Positions 1 through 5,635 are shown, numbered from the stretch's first letter. The stretch is DNA of 6,546 nucleotides from an uncultured Clostridia bacterium (GCA_947629895.1 CANRFP010000062.1:1-6546), one strand, 5' to 3'. A program made the numbers and translations. Notes: generated from the sequence alone by a model not told the origin.

Positions 1-504
1 GCCATTCATTTGAATCAAGAATGCAACCATTCCGCCGCTGGTGAAGAAAAGGCTGGCATCATTGTCGCCGAACCTATAAGGGCATTGATAGGTTGGATAA
101 CCCGGCAATTCATATTGCACAAGCACCCTTCCGTTAAGTTTGTCAACAAGCCCCGCGCACCAAAGCAACAGATTTTCATTTATAACATAAACGTTATAAG
201 AATAATCCGTTCCATTAAACCAGCGGTTAAGCCAAATCCCACGAATTTCTCCCACTGGTGAAAAGTCCATCAAGTGTCTTTCAGGACTGTCCAAACTTGC
301 CAGAGCCTCAAAATCTTTAAAGCCAAGCCCCGTTTTAAGCGCTCCATCCAGATAGGACAAGTTGTAAAAATTCTTACACTCTCCCGCCTCGCAAATTTGG
401 TCGTCCTTATTAGACACAACTCCTTCATCAAAAATGGAAAAAACAAGATTTTTTTGTGTGATTTTTTTATGCTTTTTCAAATTCTTGTAAAAAATCAAAG
501 CCAT
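1..504 (-). CDS. Putative phage tail/nozzle-like virion protein, N-terminal part (cut by window edge)
   Basis: An open minus-strand frame of 168 codons runs from an ATG at 504 off the left edge with no stop, so the gene is partial. The product starts MALIFYKNLKKHKK. Around residues 43-63 it has CKNFYNLSYLDGALKTGLGF, a pattern (a short N-terminal segment, then a 'N-F..G.LK.G.GF' turn) that I associate with large virion proteins just after the head-tail adaptor in short-tailed phages, such as the tail tubular protein B (gp12, nozzle) of T7. The rest is rich in aromatic and beta-prone residues (residues 90-160), consistent with a beta-propeller-like fold. No signal peptide or membrane segment is visible. 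It overlaps the 3' end of the adaptor gene. The virion-protein assignment rests on position and sequence style; the nozzle identity is inference. It could instead be another tail or baseplate component. Confidence 0.6.
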   Translation of the reverse strand, partial: MALIFYKNLKKHKKITQKNLVFSIFDEGVVSNKDDQICEAGECKNFYNLSYLDGALKTGLGFKDFEALASLDSPERHLMDFSPVGEIRGIWLNRWFNGTDYSYNVYVINENLLLWCAGLVDKLNGRVLVQYELPGYPTYQCPYRFGDNDASLFFTSGGMVAFLIQMNG

Positions 505-1049
505 CTCCTAGTTGGAAGAATATGTTGTCCCATTTTTCTTGTCAGCATAAACAAGCTTTGTTTAAATCTCTCGTCCCAAACTTCGCAATCCAGCCCGTTC
601 ATCAAAAGATATTCGCTTGCCACGCCATAGGCAAAAATTCTTGCAGTCAGTCCAGAAAAAGCCTCCACTTCATCGCCAAGAGAAAGTTGCTTTGGCAAAA
701 AACTGTAAACAATTGTTTTCGCATTGCCAAAAATTTCCACAAATTCCGGAAACAGTTTAAATCTCAAATTAAGCCCAAAGCGGTTTTTCACTTCATAAAC
801 ATGAACAACTTTTTTTGAAAGGCTTGAATAATTTAAAACCGAATTTTTAACTGAAATTTCCTCTTTTGTGAGGTATGGAAGATAATCGCTTGCAATTTCC
901 TCATTAACAAGATTAAAGCATCGAACCATATCGTCAACCTTTTCTTGTTCGCGCTTTGTCAACGCACTTTCAGTTTCTTCCAGCTTTGCAAAAATTTCTT
1001 TTTCTCCAACAAATTCACAAACCAATTTTAAAATGTCTTTAACTGTCAT
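495..1049 (-). CDS. Putative phage head-to-tail adaptor/connector protein
   Basis: A 184-residue soluble protein. The N-terminal part (residues 1-60) looks helical and charged, with an 'LVNEEIASDYLPYLTKEE' stretch at 47-64. A beta-rich middle (residues 66-120: KKVVHVYEVKNR, LRFKLFPEFVEIFG, TIVYSFLPK) is followed by a C-terminal helical region with LTARIFAYGVASEYLLMNG at 134-152 and a W-x2-RF motif at 158-162. This helix-beta-helix layout, with a conserved-looking 'AYGVASEY' helix, recurs in phage proteins encoded a gene or two after the capsid gene. The size is close to T7 gp11 (196 residues), which joins the portal to the nozzle. The start ATG at 1049 has AAGGAG 7 bases upstream. It overlaps the 106-residue gene by 11 bases and the next gene by 4-10 bases. 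The structural role is well supported by context; the exact adaptor role is inferred. Confidence 0.6.
   Translation of the reverse strand: MTVKDILKLVCEFVGEKEIFAKLEETESALTKREQEKVDDMVRCFNLVNEEIASDYLPYLTKEEISVKNSVLNYSSLSKKVVHVYEVKNRFGLNLRFKLFPEFVEIFGNAKTIVYSFLPKQLSLGDEVEAFSGLTARIFAYGVASEYLLMNGLDCEVWDERFKQSLFMLTRKMGQHILPTRRWL
505..509 (-). promoter_or_regulatory. Shine-Dalgarno AGGAG that bears on the start of the partial virion gene
   Basis: On the minus strand the sequence reads AGGAG-ATGGCT-TTGA. The AGGAG directly abuts the ATG at 504, which is too close for normal initiation, but it lies 6 bases from an in-frame TTG at 498-496. That TTG overlaps the TGA stop of the preceding gene as TTGA. 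The true start may therefore be TTG at 498, giving a protein two residues shorter. Confidence 0.5.
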
Positions 1050-1359
1050 AGAGTTTCTCCTTAAAGTTGTTTAAAACTTCTTTTATAACTGCCTTTTCGC
1101 GTTTGGAGTTCTCTCTTTCAATCTCTCTAAAAATTTCGTCACTGTTTTGTATTCTTGTTTTCAACACCAAACTCACAGTCCGCTCGTCCAACGCATCATA
1201 AGGAATTGTTAAACAATAAGTGTTTTTTGGCTGCTTGCGGTTGTGAACTTCAAAGGTGTTTTTATCCAAATTCCTCACAATGAAATAACCTTTATCAATC
1301 GCTTTAAGCCTCTCCAAAATTCCAAGACAGTCACTTTCAATTTCAAACAACTTTTTCAT
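1039..1359 (-). CDS. Conserved-looking small phage protein between capsid and adaptor genes
   Basis: A 106-residue soluble protein of unknown function. Residues 4-50 look like an alpha/beta fold (FEIESDCLGILERLKAID, then GYFIVRNLDKNTFEVHNR and NTYCLTIPYD). It continues with ALDERTVSLVLKTRIQN at 56-72 and a highly charged C-terminal helix at 73-104 (EIFREIERENSKREKAVIKE) that may form a coiled coil. I recognise this as a style of small protein seen beside capsid genes in Firmicutes phages, but I cannot name a family with certainty. It starts 14 bases after the capsid stop codon, with an AGAGG SD in that gap, and its TAA lies inside the adaptor gene. Its position suggests a head completion, assembly or decoration role. 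No enzymatic motif is visible. Confidence 0.6.
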   Translation of the reverse strand: MKKLFEIESDCLGILERLKAIDKGYFIVRNLDKNTFEVHNRKQPKNTYCLTIPYDALDERTVSLVLKTRIQNSDEIFREIERENSKREKAVIKEVLNNFKEKLYDS

Positions 1360-1373
1360 AAAATTCCTCTTTA

Positions 1374-2519
1374 CTATTCAACTTCTGTGTTAATTTCTGT
1401 TGCGTGTCCAACGCCCGATGGTCTATGGCAAAGAAGTTCGGTGTATTTAACAAGAGTAGCCGAGAAAGCAGCCTTTGTTGGGCTTTGTTTCAAAATTCTT
1501 CCACTCTCGTCTTCAAGCCATTTCCAATCGCCAAGTTCATAGAACATGAAATCATTTGTGTTAAGGAAATAGCACTCTTTGTCATCAACGCAGTTGGTTG
1601 GAACAATTGGAACTCCAAAGTGAGTGATTGCTTTTGTGCCATCTTCCAAAGTTACAACGTCAACATTTCTGTTGTAGAGTTTTTGATAAGCTTGATATGC
1701 TCTTTTAAGTTTGTATGAACAGTTAATGAAATTCACATTTGTTCCTTCCATTTCAAGGTCATCAATAACGCTTTGAACAAAATCTTCATCAAAATGTTTG
1801 TCAGAAGCTGTGTAATTTTTAGCGTTCATAACAGGATATTCTGTTCTGTTCACGCCGTAGAGGTCGCCCGTGCCAACAATGGCTTTAAGTCCAAGAATTT
1901 CCGCATCCTTAGAGCCATGAAGATAAATTTTGTCGCCCGTTGTGATGCTTTCAGAAGTGCCAAGAACAATTTTCTTTGTGATTGGGTCGATGCTCTTAAC
2001 CAAAACATTGTTTGTTGTTTTTGAGCCAACGATGTCAACATACATTCCAGCAGCAATGCCACCAGCGTTGTCAACTGTTATTGTTCCTTCTGCATTTGTG
2101 AGGGTTGCCAAAAGGCCTGTTCCGTCACCATAGAGCATTCTTGAAAGATTGAATATGCTTGCTTTCAAAAGGCTGTCCATGCCGTCTTGCAAAAGGTTAA
2201 CAAAGGAGTTCACATCAGATGATGAGCAACGAACTGCCTTGTCGCTGATTTCAAATCTACCAAACAAGTTTTTAAGAGGTGCAACAAAGGAAAGATAAGG
2301 GGTTGGAACGCCCTCAGGAAGGTCGCTTGTCTCTTCCCCAGCCATTATTCCGCCGTTGATTCCAATTGGAGCAACAACGCGAACTTCTTTGCCCACAATG
2401 TTTCTTGTGCTGCGTCTTATTCTGCTGTAAAGTGGATTTGTTTTTGTGTTGATTTGGTCTGCAATAACTCCCAAATAAACGTCTTTAAGCACATTTTCTG
2501 CGCTTTGTAATGTAATCAT
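1374..2519 (-). CDS. Phage major capsid protein, HK97 fold
   Basis: A 381-residue protein that should build the icosahedral head. Residues 1-45 resemble an N-terminal arm; 45-95 an E-loop/beta region with GGIMAGEETSDLPEG. Residues 103-130 fit the spine helix, ending in the LYGDGTG motif at 129-135 that is typical of HK97-type capsid proteins. Residues 143-203 form a beta-rich insertion (GTITVDNAGG, MYVDIVGSKTTNNVLV, KIVLGTSESITTGDKIYLHG) resembling the extra insertion domain of many tailed-phage capsids. The P/A-domain region follows (about 240-310), then FLNTNDFMFYELGDWKW at 318-334 and ELLCHRPSG near the C terminus. The length is normal for the family. No N-terminal protease or delta domain is seen, in keeping with a separate scaffold gene upstream. 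ATG 2519 has AAAGGAG about 6 bases upstream. The fold assignment rests on motifs and gene context; the domain borders are approximate. Confidence 0.88.
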   Translation of the reverse strand: MITLQSAENVLKDVYLGVIADQINTKTNPLYSRIRRSTRNIVGKEVRVVAPIGINGGIMAGEETSDLPEGVPTPYLSFVAPLKNLFGRFEISDKAVRCSSSDVNSFVNLLQDGMDSLLKASIFNLSRMLYGDGTGLLATLTNAEGTITVDNAGGIAAGMYVDIVGSKTTNNVLVKSIDPITKKIVLGTSESITTGDKIYLHGSKDAEILGLKAIVGTGDLYGVNRTEYPVMNAKNYTASDKHFDEDFVQSVIDDLEMEGTNVNFINCSYKLKRAYQAYQKLYNRNVDVVTLEDGTKAITHFGVPIVPTNCVDDKECYFLNTNDFMFYELGDWKWLEDESGRILKQSPTKAAFSATLVKYTELLCHRPSGVGHATEINTEVE

Positions 2520-2530
2520 AATTTTCTCCT

Positions 2531-3157
2531 TTAATCCAAAAGATTAAGAACCACCTTTTTTGCCTCCTCAAAAGTGTCGGGCTTTTTTATTTCTGGTTTT
2601 GTAACCCTTTCCCCGCCCTTTGAAGAGATGACAATAGGTGAGCCTTGAAGGGAAAGTTGTTTCATATAATTTTCAACAACCATCCTTTGTAATTCATTGT
2701 CATTTAGTATTAAGTTTTGAACGATAGGCTCTTTGGCTTTGGTGCTGCTTGTCAGTTTTTCATACAAAAGTTCTGCCCACGCTTTATCAAAGCCTGCCAC
2801 ATCTTTTTTAAGACTTTCGTCTTGTTCCACACGCTGACGAATTTCCTCCGCGTATGGGGTTGCCTCATCATGTTTTGAAAGGAACGAATTAAAGCCCTCT
2901 TCAAACAAATTGGTTTCTTTATTCGCTTTGTCTTTCTCTAATTGCGATAACTTTTGGCTTTTTCTTGTAAATTCTGCTTGAAGGTTGTTATAGGCGTCAT
3001 ACAAGTCATCAACACTCTTAAATTTTCCTAAAGGTCCGCCCTTTTCTGCTTCACTCGTGACGCCTTCTTCAACCTCTTGCTGTGGAGAGCCCGCTTCGTT
3101 TTCTTCCAAAGAAGGTTCAACGCTTTGTGGTTGTTCTCCAATATGTTCTTCTTCCAT
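2531..3157 (-). CDS. Phage capsid assembly scaffolding protein
   Basis: A 208-residue, highly charged protein, directly between portal and capsid genes as expected for a scaffold. Residues 1-40 are acidic and low in complexity (MEEEHIGEQPQSVEPSLEEN). Then comes LGKFKSVDDLYDAYNNLQAE (43-62) leading into a predicted coiled coil through about 82; this 'GKFKS.DDL..AY..LQ.EFT.KSQ.L..LE' segment is characteristic of phage scaffolding proteins. Helical stretches follow at 85-170. The basic C-terminal tail (GGERVTKPEIKKPDTFEEAKK, 181-201) is a likely capsid-binding region. Scaffolds guide procapsid assembly and leave before or during DNA packaging. There is no protease domain. The start ATG at 3157 has AAGGAG at 6 bases; that SD sits inside the portal gene's last codons, and only one base separates the portal stop from this start. 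The capsid gene follows after 11 bases. Confidence 0.85.
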   Translation of the reverse strand: MEEEHIGEQPQSVEPSLEENEAGSPQQEVEEGVTSEAEKGGPLGKFKSVDDLYDAYNNLQAEFTRKSQKLSQLEKDKANKETNLFEEGFNSFLSKHDEATPYAEEIRQRVEQDESLKKDVAGFDKAWAELLYEKLTSSTKAKEPIVQNLILNDNELQRMVVENYMKQLSLQGSPIVISSKGGERVTKPEIKKPDTFEEAKKVVLNLLD

Positions 3158-3158
3158 A

Positions 3159-4994
3159 TCATTCTCCTTTCAGTTTTTTGTGTTCTCTTATGTGGTTTAA
3201 AAAGTTTTCTTCAACTTTTTTGTTAAAATCGTCTGTATATAAATTTTTAAGCATATAGGCAATGTGCTGATTTATATGAATGTCATGCTCGTCAATTTCC
3301 TTAACTTGCACCGTTTTGCCACTGTTAAGCAAAAGATTTTCCGCATCCGCATTTTTAATGTGAAGGTCGGTTATGTCAACGGAAGTTTCCCAAATTCCAA
3401 AGCCCAAATTTTCCAAAATTTTGTTTTTCATGGAGTTTGTGATGTTTCCGTTTTCATCTGTAAGCAAGCCCCTGTCCAAAAGTGAGAAAATCATATTTCT
3501 TCTTTGAGGCAGCGTGTCATTTGTTTCGCTGTTGGTGTCAAACTGAACGTCATCGCTGGAAATGTCGCTTCCTCTAAAATAGGAAATATCCAAATTTCCA
3601 TTCTCACCCACAATCTTAATCAGTCTTGGGAAAGTTGCATATTGTTTGTAAAGCCTCAAAATGTGCTTTGCCATGTTTTTAATGGCGTTTTTCATGCTGT
3701 CTGTGGTGAATTTTAATCTTGTTTCATTTTCGTCAATCAAAAGTTCAAGCGCCACACCACTCATTGCTGAAACACTTTCCATTGTGCCTATATCGCTTGT
3801 TCCGCTAAGTGAGAAGAACTCTTTTAAAAGCCTCTCTTCCTCTTTTTCGAAGTCGCTTGGCACTTGCTCGCCACCCAAAAACTCTGGCGCAGTTGCCCCT
3901 TGCCTATAAACCAAAATTTTGCCCGGTGCAAGCCCTTCTTCTTCAAGGTTGTCAATGTCCACACTGCCATCTTCAACTGCCAGCACACCCATCGTCAGTC
4001 TGTTGAGATATTCATGCTTGCGGTTTTTCACAGCGTTAAAGGCCCTTTGAACAGGAATAAGCCTTTCAATCATGCTAACTCCCCAAAAACTTCCAATTTC
4101 CTCGTTGCAAATTTGTTTAACAAAAGGAAATTCTCGTTTTCCATCAATTCCGTTTAGGTAAGGCATTTCGCCGTCATAAACAAGTTTGTCGCCCGCAACA
4201 ATAATAAGTCTGCCATTTGGCAACTCCTCGTTTGGCTTGATGTATTTTTCAATGACAATCGCACTGTTTTTCTTTGTGGTTTCAGTAAGTTTTGTGGCAA
4301 GCCCATAATATCCAAGCCCGCCCAAAGAGGATTTTGCTCCATCAAGCGAATACACATTCACATCTCTGCCTTCAACCTCAACGCCAAAGTCGTGTTTTAT
4401 TTGCTCGGCAGAATAAGCTTTTGCGTGTATTATGCTCTCACAATCCTCAAGGCTTTGATGCGTGCAACTGTCGGGATAAATTTCAAAAGGTGAGCAAACT
4501 GAAATGTCCACATCTCCCGTCAAAATTTTCTTTCCATCTTCCTCAACTGCAACCGCTTGCCCAAGATTGGAGTTCCACGTTATTTTGTAGAAACTTGTTC
4601 CGCAAATTTCGCTCCACATGGTGGCTTGGTTTATTTTCGAAGTCAAATCCATCTTGCTGGAAACAGAACTCAAAATTTTCTTTCCAACTTTTGCGGTGTA
4701 AATGTCCTCTTCGTCATTTGTTGCCGGCACAACATGCATTTTTGGTTTGATGTTTGACAGTTTTGAAAGTCTGATGTCAATTATTGGCGCAATGTGATTA
4801 AACACCTCTCTTTGCTGCCAAAAATATTGCTTGTCCACCTCTTGCACAAATCCGCCATAGCCAACATCACAATATTGGTTGCCCATATAAAAATTCATGT
4901 TCATTTGCCACTGGCTGTCATAACTTTTTCGCTCACTTGCGCGCCTTGCGAAGTCCTTTAAAGTTTGTTCAACTAAATCGTTTTCCTTTTTCAT
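3159..4994 (-). CDS. Phage portal protein (P22/T7-like)
   Basis: A 611-residue protein expected to form the dodecameric ring at one capsid vertex, the channel for DNA packaging and ejection. Visible features in order: a W-x3-N-x-Y-x-G-x-QY segment at 29-41; a helix IIDIRLSKLSNIKPKMHVVP at 71-90; GTSFYKITW at 132-140; SPFEIYPDS at 168-176; the wing-type strand GRLIIVAGDKLVYDG at 261-275; SFWGVSMIERLIPVQRAFN at 302-320, where portals typically carry a G-x-S-x2-E helix start; clip/stem and crown regions to about 510; and a His-rich, helical tail at 568-608. The length fits P22-type portals rather than the shorter lambda/SPP1 types. The start ATG has AAGGAG 5 bases upstream and overlaps the preceding stop as ATGA, so translation is likely coupled. 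The portal call is firm; the subfamily is inferred. Confidence 0.88.
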   Translation of the reverse strand: MKKENDLVEQTLKDFARRASERKSYDSQWQMNMNFYMGNQYCDVGYGGFVQEVDKQYFWQQREVFNHIAPIIDIRLSKLSNIKPKMHVVPATNDEEDIYTAKVGKKILSSVSSKMDLTSKINQATMWSEICGTSFYKITWNSNLGQAVAVEEDGKKILTGDVDISVCSPFEIYPDSCTHQSLEDCESIIHAKAYSAEQIKHDFGVEVEGRDVNVYSLDGAKSSLGGLGYYGLATKLTETTKKNSAIVIEKYIKPNEELPNGRLIIVAGDKLVYDGEMPYLNGIDGKREFPFVKQICNEEIGSFWGVSMIERLIPVQRAFNAVKNRKHEYLNRLTMGVLAVEDGSVDIDNLEEEGLAPGKILVYRQGATAPEFLGGEQVPSDFEKEEERLLKEFFSLSGTSDIGTMESVSAMSGVALELLIDENETRLKFTTDSMKNAIKNMAKHILRLYKQYATFPRLIKIVGENGNLDISYFRGSDISSDDVQFDTNSETNDTLPQRRNMIFSLLDRGLLTDENGNITNSMKNKILENLGFGIWETSVDITDLHIKNADAENLLLNSGKTVQVKEIDEHDIHINQHIAYMLKNLYTDDFNKKVEENFLNHIREHKKLKGE

Positions 4995-5206
4995 ACCTTC
5001 TCCTTCTTTCTCTTGTTTTTGAATGGGCTGTCAACAGCCTTTGGAACGAGCGTTTTTGAAAAACACTCAAACATTTTCTTCATGCAATCTTCACAAAACA
5101 CAAGTTCTCGCCTAACAAATCCCTTTGTGCTGAAACTGTATTTAGCCAAATTCTTGCAGCCAACGAAGTCGCATTTCAGTTGAGTTTTACAAATCTCCAT
5201 TTTCAT
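4991..5206 (-). CDS. Small Cys4 zinc-ribbon-like phage protein
   Basis: A 71-residue protein with two cysteine pairs, C12-x4-C17 and C38-x2-C41, spaced like a treble-clef or zinc-ribbon metal site; C6 and C48 are extra cysteines. The motif surroundings (LKCDFVGCKNLAKYSF and ELVFCEDCMKKMFEC) form two knuckles separated by a short strand. The C-terminal tail (residues 60-71, SPFKNKRKKEKV) is very basic and may bind nucleic acid. It overlaps the preceding gene by 20 bases and the portal gene by 4 bases (ATGA). The start ATG at 5206 has AAGGAG at 7 bases; the in-frame Met3 is a less well placed alternative. Small zinc-finger proteins of this kind occur near the terminase/portal genes of Firmicutes phages, but no defined function is known to me. 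The metal-site call is from the cysteines; the role is unknown. Confidence 0.72.
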   Translation of the reverse strand: MKMEICKTQLKCDFVGCKNLAKYSFSTKGFVRRELVFCEDCMKKMFECFSKTLVPKAVDSPFKNKRKKEKV

Positions 5207-5483
5207 TTTCGTTCTCCTTTTCCTTTAAAAGTTTCAAAAGACGCTCCTTCTCGGCAAGGAGTTGCTTGTCCGTCATTTTTGAAATGTCGTCATCACTTAA
5301 ATGTGACTGCTCAATCAAAAATCTCAAAGCGTTGAGGTCGGGAGGATTGCTTTTTTTTGTTATTTTCCGCTTAGATAAAATAGGTTTTCCGTTTTCGTCT
5401 GCGGTGTATTCCTCAATAATTTCATCACTCTCAAATCCCAAAGCCTTTTTCAGCAATGCTTTTTTAATTTCCTCTCCGTTCAT
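5187..5483 (-). CDS. Small phage protein, resembles proteins linked to terminase small subunit
   Basis: The first gene of the structural operon, 98 residues from the ATG at 5483. It has ALLKKALGFESDEIIEEY at its N terminus, then ENGKPILSKRKITKKSNPPDLNALRFLIEQ. The layout 'KKALGF..DE..EEY ... K.KITKK..PPD..AL..LIE' resembles a recurrent segment in Firmicutes phage proteins that sit beside, or form part of, the small terminase subunit; this is from memory and not verified. No helix-turn-helix DNA-binding domain is visible, so it is not a complete canonical TerS. The C-terminal 45 residues are a charged helix (KQLLAEKERLLKLLKEKENE) that could oligomerise as a coiled coil. The frame extends to a TTG at 5498, but AAGGGG just before ATG 5483 and the lack of an SD before TTG favour the ATG. 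It overlaps the zinc-ribbon gene by 20 bases. Confidence 0.62.
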   Translation of the reverse strand: MNGEEIKKALLKKALGFESDEIIEEYTADENGKPILSKRKITKKSNPPDLNALRFLIEQSHLSDDDISKMTDKQLLAEKERLLKLLKEKENENENGDL

Positions 5484-5525
5484 AAGCCCCTTTTTCAACT
5501 TTTAATTGGCAAAAGCTTAGCCCCA

Positions 5526-5555
5526 AAAATGCACAATTTCAACAAAATATGTCAA
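5526..5555 (-). promoter_or_regulatory. Candidate promoter for the phage structural operon
   Basis: On the minus strand a perfect TTGACA (5555-5550) is followed 18 bases later by CATTTT (5531-5526), a poor -10 match (3 of 6). If used, it would give a leader of about 35 bases before the ATG at 5483. The -35 is convincing and the -10 is not; a phage activator or alternative sigma factor could compensate. This is the only non-coding stretch upstream of the operon in the window. Confidence 0.3.
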
Positions 5556-5560
5556 AAATC

Positions 5561-5590
5561 ACAGAAATTCGAACAAAAAAACAGAAATTC
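5561..5590. repeat. Direct repeat ACAGAAATTC, two copies 20 bp apart
   Basis: Identical 10-mers occupy 5561-5570 and 5581-5590, each followed by an ACAAAAAA-like tract. A degenerate relative (CACAATTTCAACAAAA) lies at 5532-5547. The second copy ends inside the -35 box of the rightward promoter. The 20-bp period equals about two helical turns, so both copies face the same side of the DNA, as expected for tandem regulator sites. It may also simply reflect low-complexity A-rich DNA. Confidence 0.5.
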
Positions 5591-5616
5591 ACAAAAAATC
5601 GGACAAAAAATAGAAT
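5588..5616 (+). promoter_or_regulatory. Sigma-A-type promoter for the ABC transporter operon
   Basis: TTCACA (5588-5593, 5 of 6 to consensus) and TAGAAT (5611-5616, 5 of 6) are separated by exactly 17 bases. Transcription would begin near 5623. That start falls after the first base of the upstream in-frame ATG at 5621, so it supports ATG 5636 as the ATPase start, with a 5' leader of roughly 13 bases. There is no room for a riboswitch. Phased A-tracts upstream could act as an UP element or bend. Confidence 0.6.
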
Positions 5617-5626
5617 GTAAATGTAT

Positions 5627-5630
5627 GAGG
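5627..5630 (+). promoter_or_regulatory. Shine-Dalgarno GAGG deciding the ATPase start
   Basis: GAGG lies 5 bases before the ATG at 5636. The in-frame ATG at 5621 has no SD-like sequence upstream (AATAGAATGTAA) and overlaps the predicted transcription start, so 5636 is preferred. Confidence 0.55.
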
Positions 5631-5635
5631 ATACT

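Larger units (their letters stand above)
5484..5635. other. Divergent intergenic region at the phage/host boundary
   Basis: About 150 bases with no coding potential on either strand separate the leftward phage operon from the rightward transporter operon. The region contains the rightward promoter, the weak leftward candidate, the 10-bp direct repeats, several A-tracts at roughly helical spacing (5525-5529, 5544-5547, 5554-5558, 5575-5581, 5593-5598, 5605-5610) and an imperfect 15-bp palindrome at 5508-5522 (GGC-AAAAGCTTA-GCC). Any attachment site or insertion scar should lie here or just right of it. No tRNA end or terminator is visible. Confidence 0.6.

Noticed and set aside
10..630. Two plus-strand open frames at the left end
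   Set aside because: Both are antisense to the partial virion gene and the adaptor end, lack SD sequences and have no domain-like content. The minus frame has an SD and continues the operon.
4292..4750. 152-codon plus-strand open frame opposite the portal gene
   Set aside because: It lies wholly antisense to the well-supported portal gene, has no SD and its translation is rich in Cys, His, Pro and Gln with no recognisable domain; it is a shadow frame.
5026..5039. Perfect short palindrome GGCTGT-CA-ACAGCC, considered as a terminator or operator
   Set aside because: It is inside the zinc-ribbon coding region, has no following U-run on either strand and only a short stem, so it is not a terminator; chance is the simplest explanation.
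5508..5522. Imperfect 15-bp inverted repeat around AAGCTT, considered as a phage operator or attachment core
   Set aside because: The arms are only three to five bases with mismatches, and no second copy is present; too weak to call alone.
5553..5610. Short A-rich repeats considered as a CRISPR array
   Set aside because: Repeat units are 10 bp with 10-bp gaps, only two exact copies, no cas genes; they do not fit a CRISPR array.
5617..5635. Riboswitch (for example TPP) ahead of the transporter operon
   Set aside because: The predicted leader is only about 13 bases, and the upstream spacer is low-complexity A-rich DNA with no conserved riboswitch elements.
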